64,000 nt of DNA from Chitinophagaceae bacterium (GTDB taxonomy: Bacteria > Bacteroidota > Bacteroidia > Chitinophagales > Chitinophagaceae): assembly GCA_013140985.1 (NCBI GenBank), contig JABFRU010000032.1, forward strand, positions 35,188 through 99,187. Reading direction: 5' to 3'. How positions within the stretch are numbered: position 1 is the stretch's first letter; the number at the start of each line of letters is the position of its first letter. Position numbers and translations under genes: made by a program. The notes beneath the pieces were generated by a model. It made no database searches, had not been told where the DNA came from, and saw nothing but the letters and a program-made list of their open reading frames with translations. Shown here one piece after another: positions 9,061 to 18,410 of the stretch.

Positions 9061-11099
9061 TGAAATGCTTCACGATATTTCTTATTTCTCATTTTTTATT
9101 CCTTATTTCTTATTCTCAAGAAATTCCTGTCAGCACAGAACAGCAACTCGAAAATCAAACCGATGCCGACCAGGGAGAAACGGAAGATGATGCCTATTTG
9201 CAGGAACTGGAACAGTTCAGAAAAAACCCGATCAATCTGAACTCAGCAGATGCAGATGAATTAAAACAATTAAGGATCATAACTGATCTGCAGATCGCTA
9301 ACCTTATTTCCTATCGGAATCTTTTTGGAAGGCTGATCAGTATTTATGAATTGCAGGCTGTTCCTTCATGGGATGTGAGTACGATCCGGAAATTATTACC
9401 ATTTATTACAACCACTACAGCTGTTTCTTTATCCGAAGAAATTGGAAAAAGATTCAGTGGTGGTGATCACAGTATAATGCTTAGGGTTTCGCAGGTATTG
9501 GAAAGATCAGACGGCTTTGATAAAACTACTTCAGGAACAAAATATATCGGTAGCCCGCAAAAAATTCTTTTCCGTTATCGCTATGCGTATAAAAATCTTA
9601 TGCAGTTCGGCGTAACAGGAGATAAAGATGCCGGCGAAGAATTATTTAAAGGCGCACAAAAAAAGGGGTTTGATTTTTATTCCTTTCACTTCTTTGCAAG
9701 AAAGATCGGTATCATACAATCATTGGCGTTGGGAGATTTTACAGTAAACATGGGGCAGGGATTGATACAATGGCAGGGCCTTGCATTTAAAAAAAGTGTA
9801 GATGTAATGGGAATAAAGAGACAGTCAGCGGTATTGCGACCTTACAGTTCAGCCGGAGAGTTTTATTTTCATCGTGGTGCCGCCATTACTATTAAGAAAG
9901 GGAAAATGGAAGCTACCGCTTTTGCTTCTATCAGAAAACTCAGCGCAAACTTTGTTGCAGATACGGTGAATAATGAAGATTTCATTTCATCTTTTCTTAC
10001 GTCGGGCTATCATCGTACTAATAGTGAGAATGCCGACCGGAATAATCTTACGCAAACTTCTTTCGGAGGTAATATTATATACAGGGGCAGCAAATGGCAT
10101 GTTGGAGTGAACGGGATATACTATCATTTTTCTTTTCCGGTGCAAAAAAGGGAAGAGCCATATAATCTATATGCCATTAACGGAAGCAACTGGTATAATT
10201 TCAGTGTTGATTATAGTTATACCTACAAAAATCTTCATTTTTTTGGGGAAGCAGCAGCAGATAAAAATTTCAGTAATGCATTTGTCAATGGTTTAATGTT
10301 AAGCGTTGATCCGAGAGTAGATATTTCTTTTGTTCAGCGAACTATTAGTAAAGCATACCAGGCAGTCAACGGAAATGCATTTACCGAAAATACTTATCCG
10401 ACCAATGAAACGGGTTTTTATACAGGTGTTACTATACGGCCGGCTATAGGTTGGAGGCTGGATGCATATGCCGATATATATAAGTTCCCATGGTTAAAGT
10501 ATTTGGTAGATGCGCCGAGTCATGGGAAAGATTTTTTAGGACAGATAACATATACTCCTACTAAACAAACAGAAATTTATACAAGGTTCAGGGCTGAAAC
10601 AAAACAAAGCAATGCATCAGATAACATCACCGTTGCCAATTTTCTTGTTTCGATCCCCAAACAAAATTGGCGAACCCAGGTGAGTTATAAGGTAAACCCT
10701 GCACTTACAGTAAGAAGCCGGGTAGAGTTATTATGGTATAATAAAAGAGAGGAGAAAGGAGAAAAAGGATTCCTCTCTTTTTTTGATTTCATATATAAGC
10801 CGATGATGAAACCATATGCCGGGAATATAAGATTACAATATTTCGAAACGGATAGCTATGATTCCCGCATTTATGCTTATGAGAATGATGTATTATATAG
10901 CTATTCGATCCCTGCCTTTTATTACAAAGGATTCCGCTACTATCTCAATTTTAATTATGACCTGACAAAAAAGATCAGTTTTTGGCTTCGCTGGGCCCAA
11001 ACGATCTACAGAAATCAAAGCACAATAGGGTCAGGTCTTGATGAAATAAAGGGAAACAGGAAAACTGAATTGCGAGCCCAGGCCCGTTGGATTTTTTAG
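9057..11099 (+). CDS. Helix-hairpin-helix domain protein with outer-membrane-barrel-like body
   Basis: A 680-residue exported protein. Residues 1-21 are a signal peptide. An acidic linker follows, then a ComEA-like helix-hairpin-helix region at about residues 57-118 (INLNSADADELKQL and a second hairpin). The rest is rich in aromatic beta-strands and ends in RAQARWIF, like an outer-membrane barrel with a terminal Phe. Helix-hairpin-helix units usually bind DNA backbone, so DNA uptake or a surface role is possible; this is inference. The signal peptide from residue 8 to 21 is encoded by six perfect-length 7-bp words (9078-9119). It overlaps the upstream gene by 4 nt. Confidence 0.8.
   Translation: MMKCFTIFLISHFLFLISYSQEIPVSTEQQLENQTDADQGETEDDAYLQELEQFRKNPINLNSADADELKQLRIITDLQIANLISYRNLFGRLISIYELQAVPSWDVSTIRKLLPFITTTTAVSLSEEIGKRFSGGDHSIMLRVSQVLERSDGFDKTTSGTKYIGSPQKILFRYRYAYKNLMQFGVTGDKDAGEELFKGAQKKGFDFYSFHFFARKIGIIQSLALGDFTVNMGQGLIQWQGLAFKKSVDVMGIKRQSAVLRPYSSAGEFYFHRGAAITIKKGKMEATAFASIRKLSANFVADTVNNEDFISSFLTSGYHRTNSENADRNNLTQTSFGGNIIYRGSKWHVGVNGIYYHFSFPVQKREEPYNLYAINGSNWYNFSVDYSYTYKNLHFFGEAAADKNFSNAFVNGLMLSVDPRVDISFVQRTISKAYQAVNGNAFTENTYPTNETGFYTGVTIRPAIGWRLDAYADIYKFPWLKYLVDAPSHGKDFLGQITYTPTKQTEIYTRFRAETKQSNASDNITVANFLVSIPKQNWRTQVSYKVNPALTVRSRVELLWYNKREEKGEKGFLSFFDFIYKPMMKPYAGNIRLQYFETDSYDSRIYAYENDVLYSYSIPAFYYKGFRYYLNFNYDLTKKISFWLRWAQTIYRNQSTIGSGLDEIKGNRKTELRAQARWIF
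9078..9119. repeat. Six-unit 7-bp word array inside a signal peptide
   Basis: Six consecutive heptamers of the form TTTCTTA, TTTCTCA and close variants, 42 nt in total. Because 7 is prime to 3, the array encodes a seven-residue quasi-repeat: residues 8-14 FLISHFL, then 15-21 FLISYSQ. The same word family occurs in the non-coding gap at 45890-45924. Confidence 0.75.
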
Positions 11100-11112
11100 T
11101 CATTTGATTGGC

Positions 11113-11138
11113 AAGGACCCGGCCCCTTATTTTTTTTG
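11113..11138 (+). terminator. Weak hairpin followed by T8 after the helix-hairpin-helix gene
   Basis: AAGG at 11113-11116 can pair with CCTT at 11125-11128, followed after one A by a run of eight Ts. The stem is short, so this is only a candidate Rho-independent terminator separating the 8236-11099 operon from the SusC gene. Confidence 0.3.
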
Positions 11139-11285
11139 CCATGTTTTAAGCATTTGTTAAAAAAAACTTTACCTTGCGGCAGCATTTTCAAACACAAATG
11201 TGTCTTTGAAAACGATCCTTACCCCAGAAAATTGACGGTTTTCCCTGACAATCAATGACTTTAAATTTTAAAAATTAACGTTAAC

Positions 11286-14200
11286 ATGAGAAAAATCGCA
11301 TCACTGTTCACGATGCTGATGCTGTTTAGCGCATTAGCATTTGGCCAGAGCCGGACGATTACCGGTACTGTTACCAATGAGAAGGGCGAGCCAGTGCCCG
11401 GTGCTACTGTAGTTATCAAAGGCACCAAAACAGGTGTACCTGCTGATAACAATGGTCAATTCCGCATTTTAGCTAAAACAGGCGATGTCCTTTTAGCTAC
11501 AAGTACGGGAATGGAGTCTGCAGAAGTTACTGTAGGCGCTGCCAGCACAGTCAGCATGACAATGAAAACAATTTCAACCACAGGTACTGAAGTTGTTGTA
11601 ACAGCTCTTGGCGTATCAAGACAAGCAAAAGAATTAGGATTCTCTACTGCTAAAGTAAAAGCAACAGAGCTGACACAAGCAAAGCCGGTTAACCTGCAAA
11701 ATGGTTTGACGGGTAAAGTTTCTGGTCTGAACGTTCAGACAGTAAACAATGGCGTGTTTGCTGATACAAGGCTTACTTTAAGAGGTATCCGTTCTTTGAC
11801 TGGTAATAACCAGCCGATGCTGATATTGGATGGTGTGCCCATTGCATTGGGATACCTTAGCTCTATCAACGCCAATGACATTGTGGATGTGAACATTCTT
11901 AAAGGCGCTTCTGCCACTGCTATTTATGGTCCTGATGGTGTAAATGGTGCTCTTGTTGTTACCACTAAAAAAGGAAGCCGTACAAAACCTCAGATCAGCG
12001 TTGGTCATACAGTACAGGTAGAAAAAGTATCCTACATGCCGGAATTCCAAACCCAGTTTGGTTCAGGTTCTTCTGTTGATGCTTTCGGTTATGGTGTATA
12101 TGATCCTATTGAGAACCAGTGCTACGGTGACGAGTTTGATGGCTCAATCCGCCAGATCGGCCGTGATGGTCCGGGTGGTGAAAAATATACTGTTCCTTAC
12201 TCGGCTTTACCCGACGAGAAAAAGAAATTCTGGAATACAGGTCTTACCAACCAGACCGATCTTTCTTTCTCAACAGGTGATTTTTACCTGAGTGTTCAGA
12301 ATGTACTGATCCAGGGTATCATGCCTAAAGATGTGAACAGGAGAATTTCTGTGCACATGGCTGCTAATAAAGAATACAACAGGTTCAAAGCTTCTTATAG
12401 CCTTAACTATACAAAAGGAAACTATGATGTAACTGCCGGATCCAGCTTTGGTAATGGCCGTGACTTTACTGTCTATTGGAACCTGATCAACACTCCAATG
12501 CAAATTCCTATCACAAGGTTTAAAAACTGGAGAACAGATTATTGGGCAAGCCCCGATGGCTATTTTAATGACTATTATTCTAACCCTTATTTCATGGTTG
12601 ATAATTTCAGAAGCAAGGGAAGAACAGAAGATATTTTTGGAAATTTTGAATTGAACTATAAAGCTACTAACTGGCTTACGCTTACTTACCGTTTAGGTGC
12701 TACTGTATCTAACGGAACTGCAAAGAGCACAGCAGGTGCATTGCAATATGGTGCTTTTGCTAAAGCAAGCGGTAAAAATATCGCACAGTCAGGAGACTTG
12801 AATGCCCAGGTTGCTGATGCTTCAAGTACATCGAGCCGTATCAACTCTGAATTCTTCGCATCTATCCGCAAAAAATTCGGAGAGTTTGATGTGAATGCTT
12901 TAGTAGGCCAGTCTTTCCGTGAGACCAACTCAAAGAATGTAAGCATATCAAGCAACAATCTTGCCTTCCCTACACTTTTCAATGTGATAGGACGTAAAGG
13001 GGAGCCTGGTGTTGGTGAAAGCAATTTCAAATCAAGACTGGAGCGTTTCTTTGGTAAAGTTTCAGTTGGTTATAAAGGCTGGGCTTTTCTTGAAGTTACC
13101 GGCAGCTATGATATAGACAGCCGTTTGGCTTATTTCTATAACTATGATTTTGATAATATCAACTTCTTCTACCCGGGAGCCAATGCTTCGGTTTTATTAT
13201 CAGAAGCAATACCTTCTCTGAAGAACAGCAAAATATTATCTTATTTAAAGATCCGTGGTGCTTACTCTAAAACGGGTAACGTAAACCTCGAAACACAGGG
13301 TCTTGAAAATACCTATAACCTCGGATTTGGTTTCCCTTATGGAACATTAAGCGGTTATACCTCAAGCAACCTTCTTCGTTTGTCAAAATATACTCCTGAG
13401 TTTGTGAAGAGTTCCGAAGTAGGTATTGAGCTTGGATTTTTGAAGAACAGGATCTTCGTAGAAGCTACTTATTATGTTCAGGATAACACAGACCAGATCG
13501 TTGACGTACAATATTCTGCTGCTACCGGATTTACCAGTGCAAGATTGAATGCGGCTGCATTTAAAAACCAGGGCGTTGAATTTGATCTGAAACTGACTCC
13601 GTTGGTGAAACTGGGTAAAGTAACGATTGATGTAAAAGGAAACTATACTTACCAGGATAATAAAATAACAAAGATCATCGAGGGTGTTGACCAGTTAGGT
13701 ATTGGTAATGGTAACTATGCAGTAGTAGGCAAGCCTGCATATATTTTCCAGCTTACAGATTATGTAAGGGACGACCAGGGAAGAGTAATAGTAAATACAA
13801 CTACGGGTCTTCCTACTGTTGACCCGGTTATTAAACCATTTGGAAGAACACAACCAAGGCACCTGTTAGGATTGAACCTGTCAGTTACCTGGAAAGATCT
13901 TACTTTCAGTGCGGTGGCTGATTATCGTGGCGGTGCCCAGATCTATACAGGCGGTATCGGTACAGGTATGGATTTCTCAGGTATCTCTAAGAGAAGTGGT
14001 CAGAATGCCCGTCAGCCGTTCATCTTCCCGAATTCTTCTTATTGGGATGGTTCAAAATATGTTGACAACACTAATATTTATATGATCAGTGGCGGATACA
14101 ATTTCTGGTCTCAGTCAGTGAATACTGCAGCTAACACCAACTACCTTGTAAGTGGTGATTTCTGGAAGATCAGGGAGATGAGCCTTTCCTATAATATACC

Positions 14201-14408
14201 AACAAGATGGTTGGGATTTGCAAAGAATGCGATCAAAGGTGCTTCGTTCACATTGAGCGGAAGAAACCTGTTCATGTTCCTTCCAAGTACAAATGAGTGG
14301 ACAGATCCTGAATTCTCTAATACATTGGGTAATGCCCAGGGTGTTAGCGGGCTGGATAATACTCCTCCAACAAGGATCTTTGGTGCCAGCTTAAATCTCA
14401 ACTTTTAA
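11286..14408 (+). CDS. SusC/RagA-family TonB-linked outer-membrane transporter
   Basis: A 1040-residue TonB-dependent transporter. Residues 1-20 are a signal peptide. A carboxypeptidase-regulatory-like domain covers about 23-95 (TITGTVTNEKGEPVPGATV). The SusC signature EVVVTALG begins at residue 102. The plug runs to about residue 225 (LILDGVP, LKGASATAIYG, GALVVTTKKG). The remainder is a 22-strand-type barrel ending in GASLNLNF. It should import an oligosaccharide or other nutrient captured by the SusD-like partner that starts 20 nt downstream. No glycoside hydrolase, sigma or anti-sigma gene lies beside it, so the substrate cannot be inferred. Confidence 0.96.
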   Translation: MRKIASLFTMLMLFSALAFGQSRTITGTVTNEKGEPVPGATVVIKGTKTGVPADNNGQFRILAKTGDVLLATSTGMESAEVTVGAASTVSMTMKTISTTGTEVVVTALGVSRQAKELGFSTAKVKATELTQAKPVNLQNGLTGKVSGLNVQTVNNGVFADTRLTLRGIRSLTGNNQPMLILDGVPIALGYLSSINANDIVDVNILKGASATAIYGPDGVNGALVVTTKKGSRTKPQISVGHTVQVEKVSYMPEFQTQFGSGSSVDAFGYGVYDPIENQCYGDEFDGSIRQIGRDGPGGEKYTVPYSALPDEKKKFWNTGLTNQTDLSFSTGDFYLSVQNVLIQGIMPKDVNRRISVHMAANKEYNRFKASYSLNYTKGNYDVTAGSSFGNGRDFTVYWNLINTPMQIPITRFKNWRTDYWASPDGYFNDYYSNPYFMVDNFRSKGRTEDIFGNFELNYKATNWLTLTYRLGATVSNGTAKSTAGALQYGAFAKASGKNIAQSGDLNAQVADASSTSSRINSEFFASIRKKFGEFDVNALVGQSFRETNSKNVSISSNNLAFPTLFNVIGRKGEPGVGESNFKSRLERFFGKVSVGYKGWAFLEVTGSYDIDSRLAYFYNYDFDNINFFYPGANASVLLSEAIPSLKNSKILSYLKIRGAYSKTGNVNLETQGLENTYNLGFGFPYGTLSGYTSSNLLRLSKYTPEFVKSSEVGIELGFLKNRIFVEATYYVQDNTDQIVDVQYSAATGFTSARLNAAAFKNQGVEFDLKLTPLVKLGKVTIDVKGNYTYQDNKITKIIEGVDQLGIGNGNYAVVGKPAYIFQLTDYVRDDQGRVIVNTTTGLPTVDPVIKPFGRTQPRHLLGLNLSVTWKDLTFSAVADYRGGAQIYTGGIGTGMDFSGISKRSGQNARQPFIFPNSSYWDGSKYVDNTNIYMISGGYNFWSQSVNTAANTNYLVSGDFWKIREMSLSYNIPTRWLGFAKNAIKGASFTLSGRNLFMFLPSTNEWTDPEFSNTLGNAQGVSGLDNTPPTRIFGASLNLNF

Positions 14409-14428
14409 CCTAATAAATCAGTTTAGAT

Positions 14429-16102
14429 ATGAAACTAAATAAGATTATATATGGTGTTGTCTTCGCAGGGTTGTTGATCACTGCGGGATCAGGCTGCCGG
14501 AAAGGTCAGTTCAACATCAATCAGAACATCAACTCCCCGACGGACAGCACCATTACTTATCCTGCAGTGTTGCCGGCGGCCATGAATGCAACCGGTTCTA
14601 TTATTGCCCGTCAATGGGGTCCTATCGAAAACTGGATGAGCCATTGGGCAAGATCAGGAACATATGCTCCCAATGTAACAGAAGAAACTTACCAGATTAC
14701 TACAACTTTTGGAAATGGTATCTGGAATGCTTGTTATGATAATGCGTATGATTACCAGATCCTCATTACAAAAGCTGCCCAGGCTGGCGCTACTTTCTAT
14801 GAAGGTATTGCCCGTATCATGAAAACCATAGATTTTCAGATACTGGTTGACGTTTATGGAGATGTGCCTTATAGCCAGGCGCTGAAAGGCAGTAGTAACC
14901 CAACACCTGTTTATGATAAGGGTGATGTTATTTATAAGGATCTGCTGCGCCAGATAGATGCAGGTATGCTCCTCATCAAGAATGCACTTGCTGATGCTCC
15001 AAACGCCAATATTGCTACAACGGATATCATGTTCCAGGGCAATAAAACCCTTTGGGCAAAATTTGGAAACACTTTAAAGTTGAGGTTGTTGATCCATGCT
15101 TATGCAGTTGGCTCTATTGACAAGGCTGCAGAGATGGCCATCATCAATGCTGAAGGCAGTGGATTTTTAGGGGCTGGTCAAAATGCACAAGTAAACCCGG
15201 GGTACAGTGCACTTGACAAACCCAATCCATTCTTTAACCAGTATGTTACCAATACTGACGGAACAACATCTGCCAATAGTGTATATTATAAGGCAAATGA
15301 GTGGGGAATTGATTACTATCATTTCACAGAAGATCCCCGTGTAACTTCTACATTGACAGGAGCTGGTACAGGCAACCGCCTCTATTCACCCGGAAACGGG
15401 GGCTTAGTAGGGGTGGCTTATGGTTTACCTCCTATTTCTGCCAATGCAGCTGCTGAATTAGCTGGTATCGGACCCGGCCTTACCAAGACCGTTACATCGC
15501 CGCAAGCAATACTTACAGCAGCAGAAAGTTTCTTCCTGCAGGCAGAAGCAAGGCAAAGGGGTATTATCACAGGTGGCCCTACAGCTGATGTCTTATTGAA
15601 TACTGGAATATTAGAGAATTTTATTTACCTGGGTATTCCTGCAGGAACGGCACCAACGGCTGTAGCTAACTATCTTTCTTACAATGCCGGCTACCCGGAT
15701 GTTGATTATACAACTGCTGCTCCCATCGTTTCTGGTGGCCCTGTGGGTGGTTTGTTTACCATACTTTCCCAAAAGTGGTTTGCTTTAGCGGGTACCAGCA
15801 CATTGGAAGTTTGGACAGACTGGAGAAGAGTTCCTTATACAGAAGTGGCGACCAATGTTCAGTCCATTCCAGGAGCAGGGGATGCTCCTTCTACTAATTT
15901 TGTTTACGGTGATGGTGGGGGTTATCTTGGATCAGGTCTTTCTCAGGGTCCCGGTCCCTTCCGTTCTGTATCGCCACAGATAACTCCGGCAGATAAGATT
16001 CCGGTTCGTTATTTGTACCCGCAAACCGAGTATAACTATAATGCAGGCAACGTTCCTGCAGGAATTACACGATATAGTCGTGTATTCTGGGATCTTAATT
16101 AA
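14429..16102 (+). CDS. SusD/RagB-like nutrient-binding outer-membrane lipoprotein
   Basis: A 557-residue lipoprotein. The N-terminus is a signal sequence with a lipobox-like GSGC at about residues 20-23. The helical body (PTPVYDKGDVIYKDLLRQID, SPQAILTAAESFFLQAEA) and the C-terminal RYLYPQTEYNYNAGN are typical of the SusD-like_2 group. It forms the lid and binding protein over the SusC barrel. It follows SusC by 20 nt and precedes the DUF1735-like gene by 26 nt, in a three-gene operon closed by a strong terminator. Confidence 0.94.
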   Translation: MKLNKIIYGVVFAGLLITAGSGCRKGQFNINQNINSPTDSTITYPAVLPAAMNATGSIIARQWGPIENWMSHWARSGTYAPNVTEETYQITTTFGNGIWNACYDNAYDYQILITKAAQAGATFYEGIARIMKTIDFQILVDVYGDVPYSQALKGSSNPTPVYDKGDVIYKDLLRQIDAGMLLIKNALADAPNANIATTDIMFQGNKTLWAKFGNTLKLRLLIHAYAVGSIDKAAEMAIINAEGSGFLGAGQNAQVNPGYSALDKPNPFFNQYVTNTDGTTSANSVYYKANEWGIDYYHFTEDPRVTSTLTGAGTGNRLYSPGNGGLVGVAYGLPPISANAAAELAGIGPGLTKTVTSPQAILTAAESFFLQAEARQRGIITGGPTADVLLNTGILENFIYLGIPAGTAPTAVANYLSYNAGYPDVDYTTAAPIVSGGPVGGLFTILSQKWFALAGTSTLEVWTDWRRVPYTEVATNVQSIPGAGDAPSTNFVYGDGGGYLGSGLSQGPGPFRSVSPQITPADKIPVRYLYPQTEYNYNAGNVPAGITRYSRVFWDLN

Positions 16103-16128
16103 CTTTGTCAAAATTAAAAATCAGAAAT

Positions 16129-17088
16129 ATGAAAAAAATATTATCAAACTCCCTGTTAATGGCAGCATTGGCCATTGCATTCACAGGATGTCTTAAAGAC
16201 AAGGGTTTTGATAACCATACCTATGGTATCAATGATCCTGATTCTCAACCTCCCGGTGTTGGATTTCCTAAAGCTGCATCTGCAAAAAATTCGATAGGTG
16301 TAGATTTAAGTACCAGTTCGCAAAGCGTAGATGGCCTGGTATATGTGAACCTGGAGTCAGGTAAACCGGCTAGTTCTGATGTACACGTCACCCTTGTATT
16401 GGATGATGCGATACGGGTTGCTTATAATAATGCTAATGGAACAAGCATCCTGGCTCTTCCTGCTGCCAATTTTAGTGTTGCGTTGAACTTAACTATACCT
16501 GCAGGACAGAGAAATGTGCAAGTGCCGCTTGTTTTGCCAAATACAAGCACTCTTAATCCCAATAACACTTATGGAATTGGTTTAAAGATATCTGCTGTTG
16601 ACGGTGGATATAAGATCGCTGAGAACCTGAAAAACCTCTTCATTGAAATTGGGCTTAAGAACAAATATGATGGATTGTATAACCTCAAAGGAATTCACAA
16701 CCGTGCCCCTTATACATTCCCTTTCGATACTGATGTTGAAATGTGGACAACAGGCCCTTCATCTGTAGCAATGTTCTGGCCTGATGGTGGAGATTTTGGT
16801 CAGCCTATCGGCGTAGCACCTGGTGTTGCGAATTGGTATGGTAATGCAGTATCTCCTAATTTCCATTTTAATCCTGCAACCAACGAATGCATAAATGTAA
16901 CCCTCCAGGTTGGAGCTGCTGTTACTCTTGCTATGGTTACACTCGATAATACACCGGATACCAACCCGGATGGCCCGATTTATAACAGGTATGAGCCAGG
17001 ACCTAAAAAAATGTATTTGACGTTCCAGTACAATGGTAATAATCTTCGCAGGTTCTATGATACATTAACTTATCTGGGACCCAGGTAA
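16129..17088 (+). CDS. DUF1735-like surface lipoprotein of the SusC/SusD operon
   Basis: A 319-residue lipoprotein starting MKKILSNSLLMAALAIAFTG followed by Cys, a good lipobox. I prefer ATG 16129 over an in-frame TTG 24 nt upstream because the signal sequence then begins properly with MKK. The beta-rich N-terminal half (DVHVTLVLDD, then LTIPAGQRNVQVPLVL) matches the pattern of DUF1735/BT_3987-type domains, often encoded third in Sus-like operons and thought to bind glycan at the surface. The C-terminal half is not recognised. Last gene of the operon. Confidence 0.82.
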   Translation: MKKILSNSLLMAALAIAFTGCLKDKGFDNHTYGINDPDSQPPGVGFPKAASAKNSIGVDLSTSSQSVDGLVYVNLESGKPASSDVHVTLVLDDAIRVAYNNANGTSILALPAANFSVALNLTIPAGQRNVQVPLVLPNTSTLNPNNTYGIGLKISAVDGGYKIAENLKNLFIEIGLKNKYDGLYNLKGIHNRAPYTFPFDTDVEMWTTGPSSVAMFWPDGGDFGQPIGVAPGVANWYGNAVSPNFHFNPATNECINVTLQVGAAVTLAMVTLDNTPDTNPDGPIYNRYEPGPKKMYLTFQYNGNNLRRFYDTLTYLGPR

Positions 17089-17106
17089 TATTTCTGATTT
17101 TATTTG

Positions 17107-17140
17107 AAAGGGGTTGTTCTTTAACAACCCCTTTTTTATT
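17107..17140 (+). terminator. Strong Rho-independent terminator of the SusC operon
   Basis: A perfect 12-bp stem: AAAGGGGTTGTT at 17107-17118 pairs with AACAACCCCTTT at 17123-17134 around a CTTT loop, followed by more Ts. It lies 18 nt after the DUF1735-like stop codon. Confidence 0.93.
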
Positions 17141-17194
17141 TATAATCAGCTTCAGCATTGTTTGTTGTATTTTTGAATAAATAATACCTATATT

Positions 17195-17986
17195 ATGAAA
17201 GTCTATTCAAAATTCATGTTGTTATGTATGCTGTCGGTCATAATTACTGTAAATGCAGATAGTCAACAGCTAGGTCACCCCGTCGCAATTACCCAGAATA
17301 ACGGAGCTTCAGCTATAGTATCAATGGCGCCTGATAGCAGGGCATGGACAGATCCTGCTTTGAATCATAATAAACTGCTTCAGCAGCAACAGGGAGATGG
17401 CGGATACAGACTTGTCGGGGCCTATAAAGTGATGGGCAGCCCCTTTCTTTTCGGAGAACATCATAAAGCTGACATGTTTGCTACCGAAGCCAAAGCCTAT
17501 AATATTTATATCAGCTATAATACGTACAACCAGGAAGTAGAGTTTTATTCAACATCTAATCCGGATAAGCCATTAGTGAAAGAAACGGGTACTGTTGATT
17601 CTTTCATCATTCAACAGAATGTGAGCATAGGTATTACCAGTTCATTGAAGTTTGTGTATGGCTCTGTATTGGGCGTAAAGGAAAAATATTATTTCCAGGA
17701 AGTTTATAAAGGATCGAACTACAGTCTGTATAAGCGTTATAAATCAGACCTGGGCTATGTTTCGAGTAATTATATACAGGCTGACCTCCGCCAGTTTGAT
17801 CTTCTGTATGATTATTTTTATAGTGATACTACCAAACCGGGTTTAAAAAAATTAAAAACCAATTTCAGCAGTATCACTAAAGAGTTCAAGGATAAAAAAG
17901 ATATCAGCCCTGTATTCACGGACGAGGAGTTTACTGCCAACCAGGAAGCAGCTTTGCGTAAGGCATTTGAATACTTAAATCTATAA
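17195..17986 (+). CDS. Secreted protein of unknown function
   Basis: A 263-residue protein with a signal peptide (residues 1-24, ending NADSQ). The mature part is mixed and polar with many Tyr, a NPDKPLVKETGTVDSF stretch and a helical Lys-rich C-terminus (FKDKKDISPVF, AALRKAFEYLNL). I recognise no domain. It has its own transcription unit after the Sus terminator and is followed after 9 nt by the DUF3467 gene. Likely periplasmic or outer-membrane associated; function unknown. Confidence 0.8.
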   Translation: MKVYSKFMLLCMLSVIITVNADSQQLGHPVAITQNNGASAIVSMAPDSRAWTDPALNHNKLLQQQQGDGGYRLVGAYKVMGSPFLFGEHHKADMFATEAKAYNIYISYNTYNQEVEFYSTSNPDKPLVKETGTVDSFIIQQNVSIGITSSLKFVYGSVLGVKEKYYFQEVYKGSNYSLYKRYKSDLGYVSSNYIQADLRQFDLLYDYFYSDTTKPGLKKLKTNFSSITKEFKDKKDISPVFTDEEFTANQEAALRKAFEYLNL

Positions 17987-17995
17987 TGAAATTTT

Positions 17996-18310
17996 ATGGC
18001 TGACCCAATCGATACACCCAACCAGTTGAATATTGAATTGTCGGAAGATATGGCAGAAGGCAGCTATGCAAACCTTGCCATTATCACTCATTCACATGCT
18101 GAATTTGTGATTGATTTTGTGAATGTGATGCCGGGTACACCCAAAAGCAAAGTAAAATCAAGGATCATATTTACTCCCCAGCATGCCAAACGATTCATGA
18201 AGGCGCTTATTGAAAACGTTCAGAAATATGAATCGGTGAATGGTAATATCAAGGACCTTGAAGAAATGCAGGTGCCTTTGAATTTTGGAGGGCCGACGGC
18301 CCAGGCATAG
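17996..18310 (+). CDS. DUF3467 domain-containing small protein
   Basis: A 104-residue cytoplasmic protein. The core LNIELSEDMAEGSYANLAII, then HAEFVIDFVNVMPG and SRIIFTPQHAKRFMKAL, match the DUF3467 family, which is widespread in Bacteroidota and of unknown function. ATG 17996 lies 9 nt after the previous stop, so cotranscription with the secreted protein is likely. It is followed by a long inverted heptamer array shared with the end of radC. Confidence 0.88.
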   Translation: MADPIDTPNQLNIELSEDMAEGSYANLAIITHSHAEFVIDFVNVMPGTPKSKVKSRIIFTPQHAKRFMKALIENVQKYESVNGNIKDLEEMQVPLNFGGPTAQA

Positions 18311-18311
18311 T

Positions 18312-18410
18312 TAATAGATAAAAACTAATAGATAATAGTTCATGGCGGATCGAAAATTGCTTATCGGCTTTTCAAGAACTATTATCTGTTAACTTTTAGT
18401 TTTTATCTAC
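18312..18410. repeat. Inverted 7-bp-period array between DUF3467 and radC
   Basis: The left arm has four words from 18312 (TAATAGA, TAAAAAC and so on). The right arm has five words from 18376 to 18410 (GAACTAT to TATCTAC). The arms pair over two blocks, TAGATAATAGTTC/GAACTATTATCT and TAGATAAAAACTAA/TTAGTTTTTATCTA. The radC stop codon (18407-18409 on the minus strand) lies in the last word. It sits between convergent genes and may act as a bidirectional transcript end, although no T tract follows. Confidence 0.8.

Noticed and set aside
16100..16107. TAACTTTG as an internal promoter before the DUF1735-like gene
   Set aside because: It matches TAnnTTTG, but it overlaps the SusD stop codon and has no -33 element at a fitting distance.
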